64,000 bases of DNA, taken from Dyella sedimenti (lineage in GTDB: Bacteria; Pseudomonadota; Gammaproteobacteria; Xanthomonadales; Rhodanobacteraceae). Position 1 is the first letter of the stretch, and each line of letters begins with the position of its first letter. The stretch covers positions 62,001 through 126,000 of the forward strand of contig NZ_JAKWJO010000006.1 in NCBI RefSeq assembly GCF_022760995.1, read 5' to 3'. Shown piece after piece: positions 33,051 through 40,964 of this stretch. The translations under genes were made by a program, and so were the position numbers. The notes below the pieces were generated by a model that had not been told where the DNA came from, did not search any database, and was given only the letters and a program-made list of their open reading frames with translations.

Positions 33051-34784
33051 ATGACCGCATCGTCGCCGTTGCTCCGCCACGCCCCGTGGCTTGCCCTGTT
33101 CTCGTTGCTGTCCGCCTGCGCGGCGCAGGCAATCCCGCCGCCGGCGACACCCATCGAGGTGCCGGCCATCCAGCGCCCCGGGGGCGAGACGCCGCAGTGG
33201 TGGTTCCGCAGCGGCGCGGCCACCGCGGCGCAGCTGGCCGCGCAGGCCAACACCCAGGGCCAGCGTGCCAGGAACGTGATCGTGTTCCTGGGCGATGGCA
33301 TGGGGCTGACCACCATCGCCGCCGCGCATGTGCGCGCGGGCCAGCGCGAGGGCGGGGATGGCGAGAGCCATCGCCTGAGCTTCGAGCGCTTCCCGTTCAG
33401 CGCCCTGAGCCGCACCTACGAGACCGACCAGCAGACGCCCGACTCGGCGGGCACCATGACCGCGATCATGAGCGGCGTGAAGACCCGCGCCGGCTTCGTC
33501 GGCATATCGCAGGCACCGCGCCGCCAGGATTGCGAGGCCTCGCACGGGCAGGAGCTGGTGAACGCGCTGGAGCTGGCCGCCGCCGCCGGCATGGGTACCG
33601 GCGCGGTCACCACCACTCGCATCACGCACGCCACGCCCGCGGCGACCTACGGCCACCTGCCCGAGCGCAACTGGGAGGTGGATGCCGACCTCACACCTGC
33701 GGCCAAGGCACAGGGCTGCAAGGATTTCGCCGCGCAACTGATCGACTTTCCGGTGGCCGGCGGGCTCACTGTGGCCATGGGCGGCGGCCGCACGGAATTC
33801 ATGCCTGCCGGCATGGAGGATCCGGTGGAGCCGGGCAAGGTGGGCCAGCGCCTGGATGGCCGCGACCTGATCGCGGAATGGCGGCACAGGCACCCGCAGG
33901 GCGCCTACGTGTGGAGCGGCCGGCAGCTGGCATCGCTGGACCCCGCCCGCACGCCGCAATTGCTGGGCCTGTTCAACAGTTCGCACCTGAACTACGAGCA
34001 TGAGCGCACCCGCGACCACCTGGACGAGCCCAGCCTGGCCGAGATGACCACCGCTGCCATCGAGGTGCTGAAGCGGCATCCGAACGGTTTCTTCCTGATG
34101 GTGGAGGGCGGCCGCATCGACCACGCGCTGCACGCGGGCAACGCCTACCGCGCGCTGGAGGAAACCATTGCCATGGCGGACGCGGTGCAGGCCGCGCTGG
34201 AGCATACCGATCCGCGCGACACCCTGATCGTGGTGACCGCGGACCACAGCCACACGCTGACCTTCGCCGGCTATCCCCGGCGCGGCAACGACATCCTCGG
34301 CCTGGTGCAGGGCCCCACCGACAGCTACGACGACGAGGGCGCGGCCGGCATGGCGCGCGATGCCGCAGGCCGGCCCTACACCACGCTGGGTTTCGCCAAC
34401 GGACCCGGCTACACCGGCGCCACCGACATGCAGCCGGAAGGCGGCAAGCGCTACCCGCACAACCCGCACGACTATGCGTACGCGGCCCAGGGCCGGCCGG
34501 ACCTCGCCCGGGTGGCGACCGGCGATGCGGACTACATGCAGGAAAGCACCCTGCCGCTGAAGGCCGAGACGCATGGCGGCGAGGACGTGGCCATCTTCGC
34601 CCAGGGCCCCGGCGCGGCGGCGTTCCATGGCGAGATGGAGCAGAACGCCATCTTCCACGTGATCGTGCAGCACACGCCGCGCCTGCGCGGGGAGCTGTGC
34701 AGCCTGGGCAGTTGCAACGCCGGGGGCGTGCCGGTGGAACGACCCAGCTACCAGGCCTGGCTGCAGCGGGAGGCGAACCGCTAG
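33051..34784 (+). CDS. Alkaline phosphatase (PhoA family)
   Basis: 577 residues from ATG 33051, with GAGAGG six bases upstream. A signal sequence containing a possible lipobox (SLLSACAAQA) lies at residues 10-27. Metal and catalytic blocks are in family order: IVFLGDGMG, the nucleophile Ser132 in TPDSAGTMTAIMSGVKTR, VEGGRIDHALHAGN, VTADHSHTL and THGGEDVAIFA. It hydrolyses phosphate monoesters in the periplasm or at the membrane. With the next two genes it forms a group of same-strand phosphoesterases that looks like a phosphate-scavenging set. Confidence 0.93.
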   Translation: MTASSPLLRHAPWLALFSLLSACAAQAIPPPATPIEVPAIQRPGGETPQWWFRSGAATAAQLAAQANTQGQRARNVIVFLGDGMGLTTIAAAHVRAGQREGGDGESHRLSFERFPFSALSRTYETDQQTPDSAGTMTAIMSGVKTRAGFVGISQAPRRQDCEASHGQELVNALELAAAAGMGTGAVTTTRITHATPAATYGHLPERNWEVDADLTPAAKAQGCKDFAAQLIDFPVAGGLTVAMGGGRTEFMPAGMEDPVEPGKVGQRLDGRDLIAEWRHRHPQGAYVWSGRQLASLDPARTPQLLGLFNSSHLNYEHERTRDHLDEPSLAEMTTAAIEVLKRHPNGFFLMVEGGRIDHALHAGNAYRALEETIAMADAVQAALEHTDPRDTLIVVTADHSHTLTFAGYPRRGNDILGLVQGPTDSYDDEGAAGMARDAAGRPYTTLGFANGPGYTGATDMQPEGGKRYPHNPHDYAYAAQGRPDLARVATGDADYMQESTLPLKAETHGGEDVAIFAQGPGAAAFHGEMEQNAIFHVIVQHTPRLRGELCSLGSCNAGGVPVERPSYQAWLQREANR

Positions 34785-34900
34785 TCGCCGGGCCGCGCGC
34801 GCGACGCAAGATGGCTGTCAAGCAATCGACACGTGGCCGCTCCACCATGGCTGGATGGCGTGCGCGGGCCGCGCCCGCCAAGGGGACTGCGGAGAGTGAC

Positions 34901-35995
34901 ATGGGTCGTTTAAGCTGGGCCGTCTTGCTGATGGGTATCTGGGCGATGGCCGGCCAAGTGCAGGCGAACGAGGCACCGCTGGCGGCGAAGGTGCTGGTGA
35001 TCGGCCACCGTGGCGCCAGTGCGCTGCGGCCCGAGCACACGCTGGCCTCGTACGGCAAGGCCATCGCCGACGGCGCGGACTTCATCGAGCCGGACCTGGT
35101 GATGACGCGCGACGGCGTGCCGGTGGCGCGCCACGAGAACGAGATCGGCGGTACCACCGACGTGGCCAGCCATCCGGAATTCGCCGCCCGCAAGACCACC
35201 AAGGCCATCGACGGCCACCCGGTCACCGGCTGGTTCACCGAGGACTTCACCCTCGCCGAACTCAAGATCCTGCGCGCCCGCGAGCGGCTGCCGGCATTCC
35301 GCGGCACGGCCTACGACGGCCGCTTCCAGATCCCCACGCTGGACGAGATCATCGACTTCGTCGCCGCCGAATCGGCCACCCGGGGCCGCGTGATCGGCAT
35401 CATCCCCGAGATCAAGCACGGCACCTATTTCCAGAAGGCCGGCCTGCCGATGGAGGACAAGGTGCTGGCGATCCTCGCCGCGCACGCGTACACGCGCACC
35501 GCGCCGGTGGAGATCCAGTCGTTCGAGACCGCCAACCTGCGCTACCTGCGCGGCAAGCTCGGCAAGGACCATCCCAACATCCGCCTGCTGCAGCTTATGG
35601 ACGATCCTGGCGAGCATCCCTACGACGTGGTGGCCGCCGGCGGCAGGTTGAGCTACGGCGACATGATGACGCCCGCCGGCCTGCGCGAGATCGCCAGCTA
35701 CGCCGATGCGATCGGCCCGGGCATCCGCGCCATCATCCCGCTGGCGGCCGACGGCACGCTGGGCAGGCCCACCGCCCTGGTGCACGACGCGCATGCGGCC
35801 GGGCTGGAGCTGCATCCCTACACCTTCCGCCCGGAGAACTATTTCCAGGCGAAGAACTTCTGGCAGGGCACCGATCCGAAGACCTTCAACGAAGCGGGCT
35901 CAGTGGCGGAGATCCGCGCCTACCTCGCGGCCGGCATCGATGCGTTCTTCACCGACGATCCCGCGCTCGGCCGCAAGGCCGTGGACGGGCGCTGA
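34901..35995 (+). CDS. Glycerophosphodiester phosphodiesterase (GlpQ-like)
   Basis: 364 residues from ATG 34901 with GGAGAG upstream. A signal peptide (cleaved after VQA, residue ~22) exports the enzyme. The GDPD fold is shown by VIGHRGASALRPEHTLASY and DFIEPDLVMTRDGVPVARHE near the N terminus, IPEIKHGTYF in the middle and YTFRPENYF and DAFFTDDP near the end. The periplasmic GlpQ form is larger than the cytoplasmic UgpQ form, and this length fits GlpQ. It hydrolyses deacylated phospholipid head groups to glycerol-3-phosphate. CTGTCA occurs upstream at 34815, but no full PHO box. Confidence 0.93.
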   Translation: MGRLSWAVLLMGIWAMAGQVQANEAPLAAKVLVIGHRGASALRPEHTLASYGKAIADGADFIEPDLVMTRDGVPVARHENEIGGTTDVASHPEFAARKTTKAIDGHPVTGWFTEDFTLAELKILRARERLPAFRGTAYDGRFQIPTLDEIIDFVAAESATRGRVIGIIPEIKHGTYFQKAGLPMEDKVLAILAAHAYTRTAPVEIQSFETANLRYLRGKLGKDHPNIRLLQLMDDPGEHPYDVVAAGGRLSYGDMMTPAGLREIASYADAIGPGIRAIIPLAADGTLGRPTALVHDAHAAGLELHPYTFRPENYFQAKNFWQGTDPKTFNEAGSVAEIRAYLAAGIDAFFTDDPALGRKAVDGR

Positions 35996-36102
35996 CGCGC
36001 CCATCCCATCGCATTCCCGCATTCCGCGCCGATCCCGACTGCCACCGTGATGACGGCGGGCGGCGGCTCTTGGCGATACTTCACTCACACGGTGACTTCA
36101 TC

Positions 36103-37428
36103 ATGCGCATCCCCCAGGTTCCCCTCGTCGCCAGCCTGCTGGCGCTCGCCTTCGCCATGCCGGCCACGGCCGCGCCGGTGCTGATGATCTCCATCGACGG
36201 CCTGCGCCCGGCCGACGTGCTGCAGGCCGAGCAGCGCGGGCTGCACCTGCCCCACTTGCGCGCCTTCCTCAGCGATGGCAGCTACGCCGAATCGGTGCGC
36301 GGCGTGCTGCCCACGCTCACCTATCCCAGCCACACCACGCTGATCACCGGCGTTTCGCCGGAGCAGCATGGCATCGGCGGCAACCTCACCTTCGATCCGT
36401 ACAACAAGAACCAGCAGGGCTGGGACTGGTACGCCAGCGACATCCGCGTGCCTACCCTGTGGGACGCCGCGCATGCGGCCGGCCTGAGCACGGCCAACGT
36501 GCACTGGCCGGTGAGCGTGGGCGCGGCGGTGGACTGGAACCTGCCGCAGATCTGGCGCACCGGCACGCCGGACGACCGCAAGCTGCTGGCGGCGCTGGCC
36601 ACGCCCGGCCTGCTGCCGGCGCTCGAAAAGGACCTGGGGCCCTATGCCGACGGCATCGACGAAAGCCTGGCGGGCGACGAGAACCGCACCCGCTTCGCGG
36701 TCGCCCTGCTGGAAGCGCGCAAGCCGGATTTCATGACCGCCTACCTCACTTCGCTCGACCATGAGCAGCACGCCAGCGGACCGGATACGCCTCCCGCGCA
36801 CAAGGTGCTGGAACGCATCGACGCGCTGGTCGGCGAGCTGGTACAGGCCGCGCAACGCGTCCATCCCGACGGCGTGGTGGCGGTAGTGTCCGACCACGGG
36901 TTCCTGCCGGTGCAGCGCGACGTGAACCTGTATGCGCCCTTCATCCAGGCGGGCCTGGTGACGCTGAAGGACGGTGAGGTCGCCAGCTGGCAGGCGATGC
37001 CATGGAACGACGGCGGCAGCGCCGCCATCGTGCTGCGCGAGCCGGACGATGCCGCCACCCGCGACAAGGTGGCCGCGCTGCTGGCCGGCCTCCAGAAGAA
37101 TCCGGCCTATGGCATCGACCGCGTGCTGGACCAGGCGCAGGTCGTGCATGACGGCGGCACCGGGCTCGCGCAATGGTTCGTGCTGTTCAAGCCGGGCTAC
37201 GAGATGGGCGCCCGGCCGGATGCGCCGCCCTCGCAGGACAGCCATTACCACGGCATGCACGGCTACGACCCCGCGCTGCCCGCGATGCGCTCGACCTTCC
37301 TGATCGAAGGGGCGGGCATCCCCGCGGGCAGGAACCTGGGCGACATCGACATGCGCGACATCGCGCCGACCATCGCCCATGCGCTCGGTGTCAGCCTGCC
37401 GCAGGCGGAAGGGAAGCCGCTGCTCTAA
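36103..37428 (+). CDS. Ectonucleotide pyrophosphatase/phosphodiesterase (NPP) family protein
   Basis: 441 residues from ATG 36103; a TTG at 36070 would extend it but adds residues before the signal peptide (LLALAFAMPATAA). Alkaline-phosphatase-superfamily blocks of the NPP type are MISIDGLRPADV (first metal Asp), the Thr nucleophile in GVLPTLTYPSHTTLITG, LTSLDHEQHASGP, VVSDHGFLPV and SHYHGMHGYDPALPAMRS. It would cleave nucleotide or phospholipid diesters in the periplasm. Its TAA stop is also the left target repeat of MITE copy B, so the insertion sits exactly at the stop codon. Confidence 0.92.
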   Translation: MRIPQVPLVASLLALAFAMPATAAPVLMISIDGLRPADVLQAEQRGLHLPHLRAFLSDGSYAESVRGVLPTLTYPSHTTLITGVSPEQHGIGGNLTFDPYNKNQQGWDWYASDIRVPTLWDAAHAAGLSTANVHWPVSVGAAVDWNLPQIWRTGTPDDRKLLAALATPGLLPALEKDLGPYADGIDESLAGDENRTRFAVALLEARKPDFMTAYLTSLDHEQHASGPDTPPAHKVLERIDALVGELVQAAQRVHPDGVVAVVSDHGFLPVQRDVNLYAPFIQAGLVTLKDGEVASWQAMPWNDGGSAAIVLREPDDAATRDKVAALLAGLQKNPAYGIDRVLDQAQVVHDGGTGLAQWFVLFKPGYEMGARPDAPPSQDSHYHGMHGYDPALPAMRSTFLIEGAGIPAGRNLGDIDMRDIAPTIAHALGVSLPQAEGKPLL

Positions 37429-37589
37429 GAGCCTGTTCAACATCTCGGTGTTATCCCAGCTACCTCCTCCCAACCTCCCCCTGCCAGCAGGGGGAGGAGC
37501 CAAAACATGCACGCTCCGGCCCCCTCCCCCGCATGCAGGGGAGGGTTGGGGAGGGGTGCTTGTGGCCAAGCCGAGACTTTGAACAGCTC
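37429..37589. mobile_element. MITE-like element, copy B
   Basis: Starts GAGCCTGTTCAACATCTCGG (37429-37448) and ends with CCGAGACTTTGAACAGCTC (37571-37589), a slightly decayed complement. TAA is present on both sides (37426-37428 and 37590-37592), as expected for a 3-bp TNA duplication. The interior holds CCTCCCC/GGGGAGG-rich inverted sequence unlike copy A and related, in reverse orientation, to copy C. The left TAA is the stop codon of the NPP-family gene. Confidence 0.72.
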
Positions 37590-37596
37590 TAAGCGA

Positions 37597-37633
37597 CGCC
37601 GCCGATGTGCATTGCCGCACATCGGCGGCGTTT
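37597..37633. terminator. Strong hairpin, possible terminator
   Basis: Perfect 14-bp arms CGCCGCCGATGTGC (37597-37610) and complement (37617-37630) around ATTGCC, followed by TTT. It lies 170 bp after the NPP-family gene and upstream of the receptor gene. The rest of 37634-37799 has no supported gene. Confidence 0.55.
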
Positions 37634-37763
37634 CACGGTTCGCGCGCGCAGGTCTTAAACCTGCGTGTCATCGCCGGTACACACGCGACCTTCACGCTTG
37701 GCTGGTGCCGTCCGAACGGTTTGGACGGCTATTTCCCCTCAGGTACCTCCATCACCACATCGT

Positions 37764-37797
37764 GCGGATTCGTGGCGAATCCGCGCGCGAGGATTCG
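37764..37797 (+). promoter_or_regulatory. Inverted repeat in leader of second TonB receptor gene
   Basis: GCGGATTCG (37764-37772) and CGAATCCGC (37776-37784) form a nine-pair stem with a three-base loop. A third copy, GGATTCG (37791-37797), overlaps the ribosome-binding region GAGGATTCGTC before the ATG at 37800. The arrangement allows two alternative foldings that could expose or hide the ribosome site; it could instead be an operator. Confidence 0.45.
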
Positions 37798-37799
37798 TC

Positions 37800-40100
37800 A
37801 TGCCCAAGCATTCCCTTCGCAGGACCGCGCTCGCCTTGGCCATCCTGGGTTTCTTCCATAGCGGGCTGCTGCTCGCCGAGGATGGCGCCGCTGCCGCGCC
37901 GACCGCGCCCGCCGATGCGGCGGACGCCAGCAAGGACAACCCCAAGACCATGGAGGCGGTATCGGTCGTGGCCAGCGGCGAGACACGCCAGGTGCAGAAG
38001 GTCACCGCCCAGGACATCCAGACGCTGGCGCCGGGCAGCAGCCCGCTCAAGGCCATCGACAAGCTGCCGGGCGTGAGCTTCCAGTCGGCCGACCCATGGG
38101 GCGCCTACGAGTGGTCCACCCAGATTTTCCTGCACGGCTTCGACCAGAGCCGCCTCGGCTTCACCCTCGACGGCATCCCGCTGGGCAACATGAGCTACGG
38201 CACCACCACCGGCCTGCAGGTGACCCGCGCGATCAGCAGCGACAACATCAGCACGGTGGAACTGGCCCAGGGCGCCGGTGCCCTGGGCACGGCCTCGAAC
38301 ACCAACCTGGGCGGCACCATCCAGTTCTATTCGGCCGACCCGGACGCAGTGGCCGGCGCGCGCATCAACCAGGTGCTGGGTTCGGATTCCACCCACCGCA
38401 CCTTCGTGCGCCTGGATTCGGGCGACTACCACGGCTTCTCGATGTACGTGTCCTATGACCACGCCGACACCGACAAGTGGAAGGGCTATGGCGACCAGAA
38501 GTCCGACCAGATCAACCTGAAGGCGGTGTACCAGTGGAGCGGCGGCAGCATCAGCCTGTTCCACGACGATTCGCGCCGCAAGGAATACGACTACATGGAC
38601 CTGTCCCTGGCCAGCCAGAAGGCGCTGGGCTGGAACTGGGACTACCTGCAGCCGAACTGGGGCGAGGCGGTGCAGATCGCCAACGCATACAACGGCAACG
38701 GCAGCTACCCGGCCGTGCTGTCCAAGCTGCCGGCCGGCTATGACTTGGTCGATTCCACCTACTACGCCGGTGGCGGCATCCGCCGCGACAGCCTCACTGG
38801 CCTGAGCGGCACCTTCAACCTGAGCGAGCATGCCACGCTCAACCTGGGTACCTACTACCACGACAATCGCGGCGAGGGCCAATGGGCCACGCCGTACGTG
38901 CCTTCCTCGGCCAGCGTGCCGCTGGCGATGCGCACCACCGACTACGGGCTGGACCGCTACGGCGCCACCGGATCGCTGCAGTTCTCGCTGGGCAACAACG
39001 ACGTCGAGGTGGGCTTCTGGGGCGAGAACGCCAAGACCAACCAGGAGCGCAACTACTTCTACCTCACCGGTGCCTACGACTACCTGAGCAATTTCTACGA
39101 GGCGCAGGCGCCGTTCGCGCGCGACTTCCTGCAGCACTACGTCACCCAGACGCGCATGGCCTATGCGGCCGACACCATCCACCTGCTGGACGACCGCCTC
39201 ACCGTGAACTTCGGCGCCAAGGCACTGGGCGTCACCAACACGGCCGACTCGTGGGTGCCGAGCGCCGCGCTGGCGGCCGGCCGCATCCGCGCCAGCGACG
39301 GCTTCCTGCCGCAGGCGGGCGTCAACTACAAGATCGACGCGCACCAGGAGGTCTATGCCTCCTACAGCAAGAACCTGTCGGCCTACGGCTTCCTGCCCTT
39401 CAGCCAGTCGCAGGCGGCGTTCGACGCCAGCAAGGGCTCGCTCAAGCCCGAGCAGTCGCAGACCCTCGAACTGGGCTATCGCGTGCACGGCGACAGCTTC
39501 GAGGCGTCGGCGGACGCGTACATCACCCGTTTCACCAACCGCCTGCTGGCGGTGTCGCCGTGCAGCGCGGTGCAGACCTGCTCGGCCATCCTCAACAACG
39601 TGGGCTCGGTCAAGAGCACCGGCGTGGACCTGGCGGTGATCTGGCGCCCGGTGGAGCACGTGCGCTGGCTCAACACGCTGTCCTACGACAACTCCAAGTA
39701 CCAGGACGACTACCTCAACAACGGCGTGGTGGCGACCGACGGCAAGTACGTGGTCGGCATTCCCACCTGGATGTTCACCAGCGACCTCAGCTACAGCCAG
39801 GGACCGTGGAGCGCGAGCATCGATGGCAAGTACACCGGCCGCCGCTACATCACCTACATCAACGACTCCCAGGTGCCCTCGTACTGGCTGTTCGAGGCGG
39901 GCGTGAACTACGACGTGGGCGAGGTATCCCTGCTCAAGGACGTGAGCCTGGGCCTGAACGTCACCAACCTGTTCAACAAGCGCTACTTCGCCACCACCGG
40001 CACCAACGGCTACGTGGCCTCCGACCCGATGGGCTGGAATCAGACCCTGATGGCCGGCGCGCCGCGCCAGGTGTTCTTCAACATCAACGCGAAGTTCTGA
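37800..40100 (+). CDS. TonB-dependent receptor
   Basis: 766-residue outer-membrane receptor from ATG 37800 with GAGGA seven bases upstream. A signal peptide ends near residue 27 (SGLLLAED). The TonB-box-like EAVSVVASG, a plug with DIQTLAPGSSPLKAIDKLPGV and FLHGFDQSRLGFTLDGIPLG, and the barrel follow. The C-terminal region has LGLNVTNLFNKRYFAT and ends ...FFNINAKF with terminal Phe. It is smaller than the chitin-locus receptor and of the siderophore/cofactor size class. No substrate gene is nearby, so the ligand is unknown; the upstream phosphatases suggest but do not prove a link. Confidence 0.9.
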   Translation: MPKHSLRRTALALAILGFFHSGLLLAEDGAAAAPTAPADAADASKDNPKTMEAVSVVASGETRQVQKVTAQDIQTLAPGSSPLKAIDKLPGVSFQSADPWGAYEWSTQIFLHGFDQSRLGFTLDGIPLGNMSYGTTTGLQVTRAISSDNISTVELAQGAGALGTASNTNLGGTIQFYSADPDAVAGARINQVLGSDSTHRTFVRLDSGDYHGFSMYVSYDHADTDKWKGYGDQKSDQINLKAVYQWSGGSISLFHDDSRRKEYDYMDLSLASQKALGWNWDYLQPNWGEAVQIANAYNGNGSYPAVLSKLPAGYDLVDSTYYAGGGIRRDSLTGLSGTFNLSEHATLNLGTYYHDNRGEGQWATPYVPSSASVPLAMRTTDYGLDRYGATGSLQFSLGNNDVEVGFWGENAKTNQERNYFYLTGAYDYLSNFYEAQAPFARDFLQHYVTQTRMAYAADTIHLLDDRLTVNFGAKALGVTNTADSWVPSAALAAGRIRASDGFLPQAGVNYKIDAHQEVYASYSKNLSAYGFLPFSQSQAAFDASKGSLKPEQSQTLELGYRVHGDSFEASADAYITRFTNRLLAVSPCSAVQTCSAILNNVGSVKSTGVDLAVIWRPVEHVRWLNTLSYDNSKYQDDYLNNGVVATDGKYVVGIPTWMFTSDLSYSQGPWSASIDGKYTGRRYITYINDSQVPSYWLFEAGVNYDVGEVSLLKDVSLGLNVTNLFNKRYFATTGTNGYVASDPMGWNQTLMAGAPRQVFFNINAKF

Positions 40101-40105
40101 CCGGA

Positions 40106-40207
40106 AACATCTCGGTGTGGCCGCAGAGCACCCCTCTCCAACCCTCCCCTGCGTGCAGGGGGAGGTCGGGAGGGGGCTGGGACGACACCGAGAGGTTGAA
40201 CAGGCTC
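40106..40207. mobile_element. MITE-like element, copy C (left end truncated)
   Basis: The right end CCGAGAGGTTGAACAGGCTC (40188-40207) followed by TAA matches copies A and B. On the left only AACATCTCGGTG (40107-40118) is left, so the outer ~10 bases are lost. The interior GCACCCCTCTCCAACCCTCC matches the reverse complement of copy B. It begins six bases after the receptor stop and may act as its 3' hairpin. Confidence 0.65.
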
Positions 40208-40244
40208 TAAGATCGGACGCGTCCGGGCCAAAGGGGATCGGGGC

Positions 40245-40964
40245 ATGTCCGTTTCAAACGCTGCGATGGCGCCTGCCGCGCCACGCGGCATCGACCTGGC
40301 GATCGCGCTGGCGGCCGTGGCCGCCATCGTGGGCGCCATCCTTGCCGGTCCCGACGCCGCCGACGGCTGGCGCTGGCTGCACTGGGCGTGCAAGCCGCTG
40401 GCGACGTTGCTGATCCTCTATACCGCCTGGCGCGCCGCGCCGCCCATCTCGGTGGACTACCGACGCTGGATGGTGGCGGGCATGACGTTCTCGCTGGCCG
40501 GCGACATCTTCCTGATGCTGCCGGCGGACACCTTCGTGGCGGGCCTGGTGGCGTTCCTGCTGGGCCACCTTTGTTTCCTCCGTGCCCTGCTGGTGGGTAC
40601 GCGATTCACCGCGCGTTCGCTGGCGCTGCTGGCCTGCCTGGCCTACGGGGCGATCAACCTGTGGGCGCTCTGGCCTTCGCTGCCGGACGCCCTGCACCTG
40701 CCGGTGGTGGTCTACGTGGCGGTGCTGGCCAGCATGGCGGGCCAGGCCACGGCGCGTGCCTGGCGGCATGTCCACGATGCGCTGGCGAAGCCGGCGCGCT
40801 GGGCGGCGGTGGGCGCGCTGCTGTTCATGCTCAGCGATACACTGCTGGCCTGGAACCGTTTCCGCCTCGCCATTCCGCTGTCGGCGCTATGGATACTGGC
40901 CACCTACTACGCGGCGCTGTGGTGCCTGGCGCGTTCGGTCCACGGGACGGGTAAGCACACGTGA
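40245..40964 (+). CDS. Lysoplasmalogenase (YhhN/TMEM86 family)
   Basis: 239-residue inner-membrane protein, ATG with AAGGGGATCGGGG upstream. About eight helices are visible. Family landmarks are KPLATLLILYTAWRA, AGMTFSLAGDIFLMLP (conserved Asp), FLLGHLCFL and GALLFMLSDTLLAWNRF (conserved Asp). YhhN proteins share a fold with TMEM86A/B, whose vertebrate members hydrolyse the vinyl-ether bond of lysoplasmalogens. The stop overlaps the next start (GTGA at 40961), so it is coupled to an ether-lipid-type monooxygenase gene. Confidence 0.88.
   Translation: MSVSNAAMAPAAPRGIDLAIALAAVAAIVGAILAGPDAADGWRWLHWACKPLATLLILYTAWRAAPPISVDYRRWMVAGMTFSLAGDIFLMLPADTFVAGLVAFLLGHLCFLRALLVGTRFTARSLALLACLAYGAINLWALWPSLPDALHLPVVVYVAVLASMAGQATARAWRHVHDALAKPARWAAVGALLFMLSDTLLAWNRFRLAIPLSALWILATYYAALWCLARSVHGTGKHT

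Noticed and set aside
34815..34832. PHO box before the GlpQ-like gene
   Set aside because: Only the first half CTGTCA matches; the second half matches 3 of 7 and no -10 follows.
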